The notes under the pieces are model-generated. The model had not been told where the DNA came from. It did not search any database and saw nothing but the letters and a program-made list of their open reading frames with translations. DNA of 64,000 bases from NCBI GenBank assembly GCA_016841205.1, contig JAENZP010000012.1:1-64000 (forward strand), in the 5' to 3' direction. Numbering within the stretch: position 1 is the first letter of the stretch; each line of letters opens with the position of its first letter. This stretch comes from Desulfoscipio geothermicus. Lineage in GTDB: Bacteria > Bacillota > Desulfotomaculia > Desulfotomaculales > Desulfallaceae. Shown in pieces: positions 1 through 8,212 of the stretch. Both the position numbers and the translations under genes were made by a program.

Positions 1-86
1 TGTGTAGCCCTGAATTTTTGTTTTTTCAGGTGTCTACTCAAAGGGGAGCTTATCAACCAGCAAGGGGATTTTCTAATAATATTTTA

Positions 87-800
87 TTACTTTTTAGTGC
101 CCGGCAAATCTAGGGAAATAAATTGCCCGGCATCTTCCAATAATTTAAGCTGTGTTGGTGGGGATATTTTCTCAGCTATCGATACCAGCAATTCCTGAGG
201 AGGCTGATATTGACCGGTCAAATACTTGGCTTTTTTTGCCTTTTTTTTGTGAGATTTCTTTTGTGCCGGCCCACCCGTGCTTGCCGATACCTCCGGAAGC
301 GGATCTACCGTCTCCGGAATATAAGTTTGCTCACAGTCATTGACATCCACCAGGTTTGCCACAGCCACCGATTGAGCATCCACACGCAGCGGGGCTGTCG
401 CTGGTGCCGCCTCAAAGCGGGCATCCAGCAGTAAATTCCCAGCCCGTTTGGTCACGGCATGGGTAATGCGTTTATCCAGGTTAAGCTGTTTCATTTGATC
501 CTTTAGTTTAACCACGTCACCCATGATATTTTCCAATGCTAATAAATCTTCGGGCGTACCTGCTGCACTGGCGGCGTGATCAATTAAATCAGAAATATCA
601 ATCATCCAGTCAAATAGTTTTTCAAAAGAACCATCAATTTCTTCTAATACGGATTTAGCCTTCTTAACCATTGTCGTACCTAGCCACGCCTGTTCCTCGA
701 GCAAGCTTTGCAGCTCATTCCGGTCACTGTTATTAAGTCTCCCTGCTCGTGCACCAAGTTCTTCCAGCCTTAGCATCACTTCACCATATCTTTTTAGCAT
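87..800 (-). CDS. hypothetical protein with lysine-rich segment
   Basis: I recognise no family. The open frame reaches 818, but the bases there read ATGGAGGTGA, a near-perfect ribosome binding site, and the next in-frame ATG lies 8 bases after it. I therefore start at 800 (protein MLKRYGEVMLR..., 237 residues). The N-terminal two thirds look helical and charged. They are followed by a Pro/Ala/Val linker, then a basic run (KKSHKKKAKKAK) and a short C-terminal region. There is no signal peptide or membrane segment. It is last in a minus-strand series after a TtcA-like gene and a small membrane protein, with a 70-base gap. The basic run could bind nucleic acid, but that is only a guess. Confidence 0.6.
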   Translation of the reverse strand: MLKRYGEVMLRLEELGARAGRLNNSDRNELQSLLEEQAWLGTTMVKKAKSVLEEIDGSFEKLFDWMIDISDLIDHAASAAGTPEDLLALENIMGDVVKLKDQMKQLNLDKRITHAVTKRAGNLLLDARFEAAPATAPLRVDAQSVAVANLVDVNDCEQTYIPETVDPLPEVSASTGGPAQKKSHKKKAKKAKYLTGQYQPPQELLVSIAEKISPPTQLKLLEDAGQFISLDLPGTKK

Positions 801-870
801 ATGTAATGTCACCTCCATTTATAAAAAATTGCATGTATCCCATAATTTTCCTGCTAGTAAATAAAAAAAA

Positions 871-1308
871 TTATTCCTTTTTTTGATCTTCTTTATGTTC
901 TCTAACTTTTTTAGTATTAAATATGGAGCGAAACAATACTACCCCCAGCCAAACCCCGGAAATTCCGGTAACTAACGGATCAGCGAAAAAAGCATATGGG
1001 TAAGTATGGCCGCCCACCCGTAGCCAAAAAGGCTCCGGTACCAGGCTCAGTACAGCGGCCGGCCCGCCTTGAAGGATAAGTAAATCAGTATCTATTTTTA
1101 CTTCTACGGTTTGTCCCCAAAACCGGCCAAGTTCTATCAAAAGGCCGACCAGCACTGCGGTCATGGGCAGAAACAGCGCCATACCCCAACTCCCGGCCAA
1201 ACCTGACAGGGGCTGATAAGTGCTATAAAAAAAATATGTATAGATCAGCAAAAATATTGCAATACCAATGAACACCTGTCCGGCGGCATATCTAGCCTTT
1301 TTATTCAA
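871..1308 (-). CDS. small membrane protein, unknown function
   Basis: A 145-residue protein with hydrophobic segments near residues 10-30, 40-60 and 110-128 and a charged C-terminus (KKVREHKEDQKKE). I do not recognise the family. The start is a TTG that overlaps the end of the upstream TtcA-like gene by 8 bases. An AGGAG lies about 12 bases upstream, slightly far, so translational coupling to the upstream gene is likely. The overlap implies the same transcript as the tRNA thiolation gene, but nothing in the sequence ties it to that function. Confidence 0.6.
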   Translation of the reverse strand: MNKKARYAAGQVFIGIAIFLLIYTYFFYSTYQPLSGLAGSWGMALFLPMTAVLVGLLIELGRFWGQTVEVKIDTDLLILQGGPAAVLSLVPEPFWLRVGGHTYPYAFFADPLVTGISGVWLGVVLFRSIFNTKKVREHKEDQKKE

Positions 1309-2101
1309 TTAAGTTCATTGCTCCTTCCTCATCATCCGTACCATCGTTGTGCAGATGACGGGTAACCATAGGCGGCCACAAATTTTGCGGATCCAGTCTT
1401 TGAAAAGCCGTTAAAAACCGGGTTTTTATATCAGGATAGCGCTCGCTCAGCGAATTCACCAGGTTTTTCATTTCTTCTCTTTTAGTTTTGCCGTTTACGG
1501 GGCAAAGACTTTTCACTACCGGCAAATTGTAGCGCTCTACAAAAGTTTCCACGGTTTGTTCAGTTATATAAATCATGGGACGGATCAACGTGATGTTACT
1601 GCGATCCATGAAGGTTACCGGAGCAAACGTTTTAAACTGGCCGGTAAAAATTAAACTCATCATAAAAGTCTCGATAGCATCATCAAGATGGTGACCTAGA
1701 GCCAGTTTATTCAAGCCCAAATCACGCACGGTATTATTGATCGCTCCCCGACGCAGGTTGGCGCACAGTCCGCAGGGATTCTTCTCCTGCCGCTCAATGA
1801 AAACAACCTCGCCTATATCGGTTAGTTTATTAGTAAATGGTATATCCCGTTGCCGGCAAAAATCCGCCATTATGTCAACATCTATAGGCCAGCCGGGGTT
1901 AACAAATATAGCATGCAAGTCATAGTGCACCGGGACTTCCCGGCGTATCATATAAAGCGCCTGTAACAACGCTATGCTATCTTTGCCACCGGACAGACCC
2001 ACGGCCACCCGGTCCCCATCATTTATCATATTATAATTAGTCATAGCCTTTTTCACTTTGCCCTTAAACCATTGCAAATAAGTATCTTTCAAGCTCATCA
2101 C
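1301..2101 (-). CDS. ttcA: TtcA/TtuA-type tRNA 2-thiolation protein
   Basis: PP-loop ATP pyrophosphatase of the family that activates a tRNA base for sulfur transfer (2-thiocytidine at position 32 in TtcA). The PP-loop SGGKDS is at residues 37-42, CGLC at 110-113, GHHLDD at 136-141, and a third cysteine in CPVNGKTKRE at 200. Three such cysteines hold an iron-sulfur cluster in characterised relatives. The 266-residue length fits. Two adjacent ATGs open the gene with AGGGTG just upstream, so the exact start is uncertain. It leads a minus-strand group with the two unknown genes below it. The family is clear, but whether the substrate is C32 or another base cannot be read from the sequence. Confidence 0.85.
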   Translation of the reverse strand: MMSLKDTYLQWFKGKVKKAMTNYNMINDGDRVAVGLSGGKDSIALLQALYMIRREVPVHYDLHAIFVNPGWPIDVDIMADFCRQRDIPFTNKLTDIGEVVFIERQEKNPCGLCANLRRGAINNTVRDLGLNKLALGHHLDDAIETFMMSLIFTGQFKTFAPVTFMDRSNITLIRPMIYITEQTVETFVERYNLPVVKSLCPVNGKTKREEMKNLVNSLSERYPDIKTRFLTAFQRLDPQNLWPPMVTRHLHNDGTDDEEGAMNLIE

Positions 2102-2181
2102 CCTATTCTGTAACCAAAATAATCATGGGGACAATAGGATTATTATACCATGAATGAGCTAAAACATTACAATCATAAAAT

Positions 2182-2221
2182 AAGCAAGCTACTTTATTAA
2201 CATACCTAAAGTAGCCTGCTT
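2182..2221 (-). terminator. intrinsic terminator after the CBM gene
   Basis: A 15-base inverted repeat (AAGCAGGCTACTTTA and its near-perfect complement, one G-T pair) encloses a 10-base loop. On the minus strand it is followed by ATTTTA. It lies 12 bases downstream of the small starch-binding-module gene. Confidence 0.7.
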
Positions 2222-2233
2222 CTTCACGCTAAC

Positions 2234-2530
2234 TTAAGCTCTGGCAATCCAATTATAACCGCTATTATTATCCCAGTTATTAGCACTATCCTTAAAGCAA
2301 AAAGCCATAGTATGATTTTTCATGGGCACATTTTTCTCCCAACCTCTGGACGTGCGGTCCATGTTCGTGGTAATTGATTCTTGCCAGTTATTAGGGTCGC
2401 TGTAACCACAATGCAAATACACCTGGTCAGCGCCGCTTTTACTTAACAATCCGCAATAGCAAATGTTGATTTGATTGCCATAGGTCGGTTTAACTTCAAC
2501 GCCTTTTTCAATATCGGTCCAACTTTGCAA
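2234..2530 (-). CDS. small carbohydrate-binding-module protein (CBM25/CBM53-like)
   Basis: A 98-residue protein that is essentially one starch-binding-type module. The C-terminal half has the family hallmarks: VYLHCGYSDPNNW, then a GWEKNVPM strand, then FKDSANNWDNNSGYNW, which matches the F-x-D/N-x-x-x-WDNNxGxNY signature of CBM25/53. There is no catalytic domain and no signal peptide, so it should act in the cytoplasm, perhaps on glycogen. The start is TTG with GGAGGTG 5-6 bases upstream. It is monocistronic between terminator-like structures. An alpha-glucan phosphorylase is encoded 11 kb away, consistent with glycogen metabolism, but the link is inferred. Confidence 0.75.
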   Translation of the reverse strand: MQSWTDIEKGVEVKPTYGNQINICYCGLLSKSGADQVYLHCGYSDPNNWQESITTNMDRTSRGWEKNVPMKNHTMAFCFKDSANNWDNNSGYNWIARA

Positions 2531-2661
2531 AACAACACCTCCATAATTTTATTGTTAAATCATTAAACTTATGAAACTATTATTTATATTGCTTTTTTTT
2601 GTTTCATTTATGCGTGGAAAAATGTTATATTGTAATTAGAAATAACCTTAGGGGCGTTTGT

Positions 2662-3006
2662 ATGAACTGGTTGTTGACTTTTTTACTTAACGCGCTGGCC
2701 ATAGTACTGGCCGATCGTTTGCTGGAAGGCATTCATCTTTCCGGTGTCATACCGGCACTGTTGGCCGGGGCGGCACTGGGTATTGTCAATACATTTTTAC
2801 GCCCTTTGCTCATGCTGCTTACTTTCCCTTTAACTGTACTCAGCTTGGGCCTGTTTATCTTTATTATCAACGCCATTACCTTTGCCATCGCTGCGTGGCT
2901 GGTACCAGGATTTGATGTGCTCAGTTTCGGAGGCGCCTTCTGGGGTGCGTTGATTACGGGTATTATCAGTTGGCTGCTTAATTTACTGTTTCTCGAAAAA
3001 GACTAA
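2662..3006 (+). CDS. phage-holin-4-superfamily small membrane protein
   Basis: A 114-residue protein with four hydrophobic segments, starting MNWLLTFLLN and containing GAALGIVNTFLRPLL and FPLTVLSLGLFIFIINA. These are typical of the PF04020 membrane family named after a mycobacteriophage holin. The open frame extends to 2599, but the ATG at 2662 follows AGGGG at good spacing and begins at the family's usual N-terminus. Members are common on bacterial chromosomes away from prophages, and there are no phage genes here, so lysis is not implied. Its function is unknown. Confidence 0.8.
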   Translation: MNWLLTFLLNALAIVLADRLLEGIHLSGVIPALLAGAALGIVNTFLRPLLMLLTFPLTVLSLGLFIFIINAITFAIAAWLVPGFDVLSFGGAFWGALITGIISWLLNLLFLEKD

Positions 3007-3020
3007 ATAAACCTTATAAT

Positions 3021-3048
3021 TTGACAACTTAGAATTAAGTGATAGAAT
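3021..3048 (+). promoter_or_regulatory. sigma-A-type promoter for the DUF151 gene
   Basis: TTGACA at 3021-3026 and TAGAAT at 3043-3048 with a 16-base spacer. This predicts a leader of about 90 bases before the DUF151 gene. Confidence 0.7.
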
Positions 3049-3144
3049 AACCACAAAGAAATTAGCATATATAAAGGTATCAGCAGCCATTGCCTTCCAG
3101 CAGCCCGAGCCAATACTATATTCTTCTCCGGGAGGTATAGTCTC

Positions 3145-3618
3145 ATGATCGTTAAAGTAAAAGGAATTGCCTATGATATGTCGGGCAGTCCTATAATATT
3201 ACTCACCGATACCACAGGAAATAGGGTATTGCCTATCTGGGTAGGACTTTTGGAGGCCCATTCCATCGCTTTAGCTATGGAAGGCGTTCCCCAAACACGC
3301 CCTCTTACCCATGATGTAACTCTTACCATCTGTCAAACTTTAGGTGCCAGTATCACCGGCGTGGAAATATCCGATTTAAAGGATAACACTTACTTCGCCG
3401 AGTTATATATTGCATCCGGGGAAGATAAATATCTAATTGATGTTCGCCCCAGCGATGCCATTGCTCTAGCGTTACGGGCGGAAATACCCATTAATATTTC
3501 CCAATCATTACAAGGACAAATGCTGGATATTCAAGAAATAATGGATGATGACGTCAGAAATGCTCTTGAGGAATTATCCGGTGAATCACTTGATGAATAT
3601 AAGAAATCATTACATTAA
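3145..3618 (+). CDS. bifunctional nuclease family protein (DUF151)
   Basis: A 157-residue protein of the PF02577 family, named after a plant protein with RNase/DNase activity; the bacterial role is mostly unknown. Family features are MIVKVKGIAYD, PIWVGLLEAHSIA (residues about 30-42), the RPLTHD block and the conserved DVRPSDAIALALR near 92-104. The acidic C-terminal tail is typical. The ATG follows GGGAGGT at good spacing. It has its own promoter at 3021 and a terminator at 3619, so it is a single-gene unit. Confidence 0.85.
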   Translation: MIVKVKGIAYDMSGSPIILLTDTTGNRVLPIWVGLLEAHSIALAMEGVPQTRPLTHDVTLTICQTLGASITGVEISDLKDNTYFAELYIASGEDKYLIDVRPSDAIALALRAEIPINISQSLQGQMLDIQEIMDDDVRNALEELSGESLDEYKKSLH

Positions 3619-3644
3619 GACCCGCCGTAATTGGCGGGTCTTTT
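3619..3644 (+). terminator. intrinsic terminator of the DUF151 gene
   Basis: GACCCGCC, a six-base loop, GGCGGGTC, then TTTT. The stem begins immediately after the stop codon. Confidence 0.9.
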
Positions 3645-3669
3645 ATGGTTGCTGCGTACCATGTCAAAT

Positions 3670-4806
3670 TTATTGACATAATGCAAGCAGTTCCACCTGC
3701 CTACGCACCGCTCCCTTAAAAATTTGCCTATATATTCCCTCAACCATATCCGGGTCAATATCGCTCTGATAAGCCAATTCTTTTACCCTGTATAATATTT
3801 CCTCTTCCCTGCTGCTGTCGACTACTGTGTCTATACTTTTAAAAGCAGCCACTTGTTCAACCAGTTGCTGGCGTCTGGCTAATAAACTCAATATATCAGC
3901 ATCTATCTTATCAATTTCTCTACGCAGGTCGGGTAAATCAACCAACTGTACCGGTTCCAGGTGGCTAGGCGGCATATCTCCGGCAGCAATAGGGTAATAG
4001 CCTAATATTTTTAGCCACAAGGTATTTTTTCTCAACTCCCTGATGGCATCGCCCACCTCTTGACTGTTACTATGCCCCTCAAAGTCGATAAAAAAGATAT
4101 AGTCGCCCAGTTTACTGCCGGACGGTCTTGATTCTATACGCGTCAGGTTTATTTCCCGCTGCGCCAGCGGACTTAAAATGCGGCATAAAGCACCGGGAGA
4201 ATCTCGCACGGCCAGAACCAGCGACATTTTAGCCTCCCCTGAGAAAACAGGTTTTTCTCTGCCCAGTACCAAAAATCTAGTTGTGTTATTAGGATGATCC
4301 TGTATGTCAGCTTGCAATATCTGCAGCCCGTAGGTAACCGCGGCACTTTGCGAGCCTACTGCCGCTACCGCTGCAGTTTCAGCACCGGCCACCATAAGCG
4401 CCGCCGATGCGGTACTGACCGTTTCCACGACAGGCGTATCCGGTAGTTGCTGTTTCAAAAAACTATGGCACTGGGCCAGGGCCTGGGGATGCGAGTATAC
4501 TTTCGATATATCCGCCAAAACCACCCCGGGACGCGCCAACAAGTGCTGCTTTACTGGCAATAAAAATTCCGAGGTTACCCATATTCCATCTATATTTGTT
4601 AATAGGTCCAACGTTTCTCCCACCGAACCGCCCAGAGAATTCTCCACCGGTACGATACCGCAGGTCAACTCTTTGGATGCGATCTTATGTACCACCGCAT
4701 CCAAACTTGAGCAACATACGGGTGTATACCCGTATAGACCGGTATAGTGTAGCGCAGCGGTGTGTGAAAAGGTGCCCTGGGGTCCCAGGTAACCCAATGT
4801 ACGCAT
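3670..4806 (-). CDS. pheA: prephenate dehydratase / chorismate mutase fusion
   Basis: Phenylalanine biosynthesis enzyme with domains in the order prephenate dehydratase (residues 1-180; GPQGTFSH, NNTTRF with catalytic Thr-Arg-Phe at 176-178), ACT regulatory domain (about 195-272; ESRPS at 225-229) and chorismate mutase AroQ-type helices (about 290-375; LRREIDKIDADILSLLARR). Enteric PheA has the mutase at the front, so this is a reversed fusion. The gene starts at the ATG that overlaps the aroF stop codon (TAATG), indicating translational coupling. The pair converts early shikimate precursors and chorismate toward phenylpyruvate. It is controlled by the T-box leader upstream of aroF. Confidence 0.93.
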   Translation of the reverse strand: MRTLGYLGPQGTFSHTAALHYTGLYGYTPVCCSSLDAVVHKIASKELTCGIVPVENSLGGSVGETLDLLTNIDGIWVTSEFLLPVKQHLLARPGVVLADISKVYSHPQALAQCHSFLKQQLPDTPVVETVSTASAALMVAGAETAAVAAVGSQSAAVTYGLQILQADIQDHPNNTTRFLVLGREKPVFSGEAKMSLVLAVRDSPGALCRILSPLAQREINLTRIESRPSGSKLGDYIFFIDFEGHSNSQEVGDAIRELRKNTLWLKILGYYPIAAGDMPPSHLEPVQLVDLPDLRREIDKIDADILSLLARRQQLVEQVAAFKSIDTVVDSSREEEILYRVKELAYQSDIDPDMVEGIYRQIFKGAVRRQVELLALCQ

Positions 4807-5819
4807 TACAGTTCCCTCCCCACTGCCGCTGCTAGAGGACGCAGACCGCCCATTAGATCATCGAACTCACCAGGGTCCAAAGATTGGGGGCCGTCACATA
4901 ACGCTGCCACGGGGTCGGGATGCACTTCGATAATCAACCCGTCGGCCCCCGCCGCCACTGCCGCTCGGGACATGGCACTCACCAGTTCCCGTTTACCGGT
5001 AGCATGGCTGGGATCAACGATAACCGGAAGGTGCGTTAGCTGTTTTGCTAGAGCTACCGCGCTCAAATCCAGTGTATTGCGAGTGCTGTCTTCAAAGGTG
5101 CGAATACCGCGCTCACACAATATCACATCCCCATTACCCGAAGATACGATATATTCCGCTGCCATAAGCCATTCCTCCACCGTCGCCGAAAGGCCTCTCT
5201 TTAATAAAATTGGTTTACCGGATTCTCCAGCCAGGCGTAACAAGCGGAAATTTTGCATATTTCTGGCACCGATTTGTAATATATCAACGTAGCGGGCAGC
5301 CGCGGTCAGGCTTTCTTCATCTATCACTTCGGTAACCGTGGCCAGCCCGGTTTGGGCACCCACCTCCGCCAGCAAACGCAGCCCTTCCTCCTCCAGACCC
5401 TGGAAACTGTACGGGGAGGTCCTGGGCTTGTAAGCACCGCCCCGCAGCACGTTAGCCCCGGACCGGCGCACTGCCAGGGCGGCAGCCAGCAATTGTTCTT
5501 TGCTCTCCACAGCGCACGGACCGGCGATAACAGTTAGCTGATTTCCGCCAACCCCCATGCCACCAATTTTAATTACAGTATCTGCTTCTTGCACTTCCCG
5601 GCTGACTAACTTGTAGGGCCTCATAATACGCAGCACCTTTTCCACACCGGGCATGGATTCCAGTCCGGCCAGTTCAACAGGCAGTCTATCTCCCACGGCT
5701 CCGATCACTATGCGCTTGGTGCCTCTAATCAAGTGAGTTTGATAACCACTGGCTTTTAACCGTTTGTCCAGGATGGCAATTTGTTCAGCGCTGGTATTAA
5801 GTTTCATTACAACCACCAT
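4806..5819 (-). CDS. aroF: 3-deoxy-7-phosphoheptulonate synthase (DAHP synthase)
   Basis: First step of the shikimate pathway, condensing phosphoenolpyruvate and erythrose 4-phosphate. The frame is open to 5975, but the extra codons lie inside the T-box leader. The ATG at 5819 follows GGAGG with 7 bases spacing and opens [14 protein letters not shown], giving 337 residues. An N-terminal ferredoxin-like regulatory domain (about 1-70) precedes the barrel, with AGPCAVES at 99-106, [16 protein letters not shown] at 126-141 and [10 protein letters not shown] near the end. This is the type I-beta layout found in Gram-positives and Thermotoga. The gene overlaps pheA by one base. Confidence 0.94.
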   Translation of the reverse strand: MVVVMKLNTSAEQIAILDKRLKASGYQTHLIRGTKRIVIGAVGDRLPVELAGLESMPGVEKVLRIMRPYKLVSREVQEADTVIKIGGMGVGGNQLTVIAGPCAVESKEQLLAAALAVRRSGANVLRGGAYKPRTSPYSFQGLEEEGLRLLAEVGAQTGLATVTEVIDEESLTAAARYVDILQIGARNMQNFRLLRLAGESGKPILLKRGLSATVEEWLMAAEYIVSSGNGDVILCERGIRTFEDSTRNTLDLSAVALAKQLTHLPVIVDPSHATGKRELVSAMSRAAVAAGADGLIIEVHPDPVAALCDGPQSLDPGEFDDLMGGLRPLAAAVGREL

Positions 5820-5844
5820 ATTAATCCCTCCAATAGGAAAATAT

Positions 5845-5888
5845 AAAAAGCCCGTCGCACGTCCCCGCAGGGACGAAAGCGACGGGCT
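5845..5888 (-). terminator. second T-box terminator (proximal to aroF)
   Basis: On the minus strand AGCCCGTCGC pairs with GCGACGGGCT, with an internal GC-rich hairpin and a T-run after it. It directly follows the second T-box sequence and would be replaced by the antiterminator when uncharged tRNA binds. Confidence 0.9.
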
Positions 5889-5973
5889 GCTTCCGCGGTA
5901 CCACCCTGGTTGACCCGCCAGACAACGGGCCCCCTCAATAAAGGTACGGGATAAAACAACTGCAGTGTCAATC

Positions 5974-6008
5974 AAAAAAGCCTCTCATCCCAAGGGACGA
6001 GAGGCTTT
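5974..6008 (-). terminator. first T-box terminator
   Basis: On the minus strand AAGCCTCTC with adjoining bases pairs with GAGAGGCTT and is followed by TTTTTT. It sits directly after the first T-box sequence at 6013-6031. Confidence 0.9.
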
Positions 6009-6275
6009 GCCACCGCGTTACCACCCTAGTTGACCTGATTATCAAAGTCAGGTCCACTTGGTAGAGTACAGGAATAATCCGATACCCCCTGCCCTGTAAC
6101 GTGGGAAGCATACGTCCTGGCCTACTTGCCAAATGGTTTCAGCCGGCTTCTCCGGAGGGAACTTCAGTTGGTCATAACCCAGGAACGCTTCCAGTCGGTG
6201 ACGCTCCCTCCCTGAGGGTCTGTTTCCAGCCTACTTTTCTCCATCATGGAATTTATAAATCTTAAGGTTAAACAA

Positions 6276-6304
6276 AGTATATCACCGAGTCGCAATTTTG
6301 GCAA
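6276..6304 (-). promoter_or_regulatory. sigma-A promoter of the aroF-pheA leader
   Basis: On the minus strand TTGCCA (6304-6299), a 17-base spacer and TATACT (6281-6276). The predicted start, near 6269, matches the beginning of the T-box leader. Confidence 0.8.
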
Positions 6305-6429
6305 GTGCTACTATAACGGTATCGTTCATCGTGCTATGCCTGCCAAATAAACTAGCCGATAAAATATATTAATCAGCAGGAAATTACCCTTTAATGCTAA
6401 AAATATAAAGTAAAAATGAGGTGATCCAT

Positions 6430-7185
6430 ATGCAAAATAGGCCTAACTGGCAAAGAATTAATTTTATGAATTCCTATGGCCTTACCTTGGTTGGTCTTTT
6501 GCACAGCCCGGACACCACTAAAGGCCCGGTAATAATAGTTTGCCACGGGTTTGTCGGCAGCAAGGAAGGCGGCGGCATGGCCATAAGTATGGGCGAAGAG
6601 CTGGGCCAACGGGGCTTTAATGTATTACTCTTTGATTTTAGCGGCATTGGGGAAAGTAAAGGGCTATTTGAGCATACCACCCTTTCAGACCAGATCGACG
6701 ACCTGAAATGCGCTGTGGATTGGTGCGTGGCGGCAGGCCTGGGCCCAGTGTTCACCACGGGGCGCAGTTTTGGCGGCACCACAGCGATCTGCCACGCATC
6801 CAATGACCTACGGGTAGAGGGGGTATGCACCTGGGCAGCACCAGCCCGGTTAAAGGTACTATTTAATAATTATGCAGAGAAACTGGTGGATGCTGAAAAG
6901 GAAGGAAGCATTTATAAGAGCAAAACTTTTTTTGATGACCGGGATTGTTTTGATGTACCAGCAATGGCCAGTCACATAGCACCGCGACCTTTATTAATTA
7001 TCCACGGAGAAAAGGACGAGGTAGTCGATCCTGTTGACGCCAGGCTAATTTACGAAAGCTCCGGGCAGCCCAAAGAATTGGTATACATTCCTGGCGCGGA
7101 TCACCGGTTTATAGGCCATCACCGGAAGGTGTGGGACACTTTTTTTGCCTGGTTGGAGAATAATGCCCATAACAATAACTGCTAA
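6430..7185 (+). CDS. alpha/beta hydrolase (acylaminoacyl peptidase/esterase type)
   Basis: A 251-residue serine hydrolase. The frame opens with a GTG at 6421, but that GTG is part of the ribosome binding site GAGGTGA, so the ATG at 6430 is the better start. It has an oxyanion HG motif (VCHGFVGSK, about 37-45), the nucleophile elbow GRSFGG (Ser113), an acidic residue in HGEKDEVVDP and histidine in GADHRF near the C-terminus. There is no signal peptide. The substrate cannot be predicted. It converges on the next gene with a three-base overlap of the two stop regions. Confidence 0.85.
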   Translation: MQNRPNWQRINFMNSYGLTLVGLLHSPDTTKGPVIIVCHGFVGSKEGGGMAISMGEELGQRGFNVLLFDFSGIGESKGLFEHTTLSDQIDDLKCAVDWCVAAGLGPVFTTGRSFGGTTAICHASNDLRVEGVCTWAAPARLKVLFNNYAEKLVDAEKEGSIYKSKTFFDDRDCFDVPAMASHIAPRPLLIIHGEKDEVVDPVDARLIYESSGQPKELVYIPGADHRFIGHHRKVWDTFFAWLENNAHNNNC

Positions 7186-8090
7186 GGAAATACCTGGTCA
7201 GCCAAGTACTTTAAGCCATCATGCAAAGCCTTGGGCCTGAAGCCAAAAATATTTTCCACAGCGTTTAAATTCGTGGTATTATCCACATCCAATTGTTTTA
7301 ACTCAATTGGAGAAACCGGCGGGTCCCGCAAAACACTGCCCATCAGCGGCACCACCAGGCGCATCAGAGGCATGGGCACATACAGTTTATAGCGCTTTTC
7401 CCCTAAACACTCCAATAAAATATCCAGCATTTGCGCATAGCTTAAATGCTCGGGACCGCCGATTTGGATAACCCGGCCCACCATTCCTGGGTCTTCGCAT
7501 ATCTGCACCAAACAGCGCACCACATCTTCCACCGCAATGGGCTGAAATAAAGTATTTCCCCAGCCCGGAACAGGGACAAACGGCTTGGGAAACATTTGCA
7601 ACGATTGGAGTAAACGATTAAAAAAATTAAATCCCCGCCCGTAAATTATGGACGGACGCAGGATAGTCCAAGCCAAGCCGCTTTGCCTGACGGTTTCCTC
7701 ACCACGCCACTTGGAATAAGCATATTTATACCGGGTATTGTCACAGGCGCCCAGGGCGCTCATATGAATAAAATGCTTTACCCCGGCCTGACCCGCCGCA
7801 GCCACTAGATTCAGGGTACCTTCCACATTGATTCGTTCAAAGGTACTATCACCGTGTTTTCTGATAATAGCCACCAAATGAATAACCTTATCCACATCCT
7901 GGCAGGCTTTCCTTACGGCAACTGGGTCATTAATTTCCCCTTGAGACAATTCAATACCCGCAGGCAAAACCTCACCGGCTTTTTGAGGTTCCCGGACCAG
8001 GCAGCGCACTGCATAGCCTTTTTTCACCAAAGAGCGCACCAAATGTCTTCCCACCAACCCCGTACCACCGGTTAATAGTATCACAAGCAC
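7182..8090 (-). CDS. NDUFA9-like atypical short-chain dehydrogenase (NAD(P)-binding)
   Basis: A 302-residue Rossmann-fold protein with the glycine motif LTGGTGLVGRH (residues 6-16), followed by VRCLVREPQKA and DVDKVIHLVA. A YAYSKWRGE stretch resembles the Tyr-x-x-x-Lys site. This is the complex I NDUFA9-type (atypical SDR a5) subgroup. Bacterial members act in quinone, lipid or sugar-nucleotide chemistry, and the substrate is unknown here. The start is GTG with AAAGGAA upstream; a second GTG two codons later is equally possible. No operon partner is evident. Confidence 0.8.
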   Translation of the reverse strand: MLVILLTGGTGLVGRHLVRSLVKKGYAVRCLVREPQKAGEVLPAGIELSQGEINDPVAVRKACQDVDKVIHLVAIIRKHGDSTFERINVEGTLNLVAAAGQAGVKHFIHMSALGACDNTRYKYAYSKWRGEETVRQSGLAWTILRPSIIYGRGFNFFNRLLQSLQMFPKPFVPVPGWGNTLFQPIAVEDVVRCLVQICEDPGMVGRVIQIGGPEHLSYAQMLDILLECLGEKRYKLYVPMPLMRLVVPLMGSVLRDPPVSPIELKQLDVDNTTNLNAVENIFGFRPKALHDGLKYLADQVFP

Positions 8091-8212
8091 CCGTTCCTTT
8101 CCCTAAAAATAAATCATCTACCCAGGTCATCCAGTCAACCGATGCCAAAAAACAGTATCATTTTAACAATATAGTTATATATTTGTTATGAATTTTATTC
8201 ACCCCAGCAAAC

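Larger units (their letters stand above)
5845..6270 (-). promoter_or_regulatory. T-box leader with two antiterminator/terminator modules
   Basis: The transcript leader of aroF-pheA. The 5' part (about 6265-6010) is a full T-box: a k-turn/Stem I start (GATGGAGAAAAGTAG), a Stem II region containing CAAGTAGG and ACGTTACAG, a Stem III hairpin (ACCTGAC/GTCAGGT type) and the T-box bulge GGGTGGTAACGCGG at about 6013-6026, followed by terminator 1 (5974-6008). Only about 60 bases later comes a second T-box, GGGTGGTACCGCGG at 5893-5906, with terminator 2. This second module has a short Stem III-like hairpin but no room for its own Stem I. A UUC (Phe) triplet lies in the likely specifier loop (GAAGUUCC), followed by C rather than the usual purine. 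The phenylalanine assignment is therefore tentative. Confidence 0.93.

Noticed and set aside
1-86. Partial gene at the left edge
   Set aside because: The 86 bases show no convincing coding frame or terminator that I can name.
2599-3006. Prophage lysis gene suggested by the holin-like family
   Set aside because: No other phage genes are present, and this family is widespread on chromosomes outside prophages.
5820-5975. N-terminal extension of AroF encoded by the longer frame
   Set aside because: The extra codons cover the T-box sequence and terminator, and a better ribosome site and start lie at 5819.
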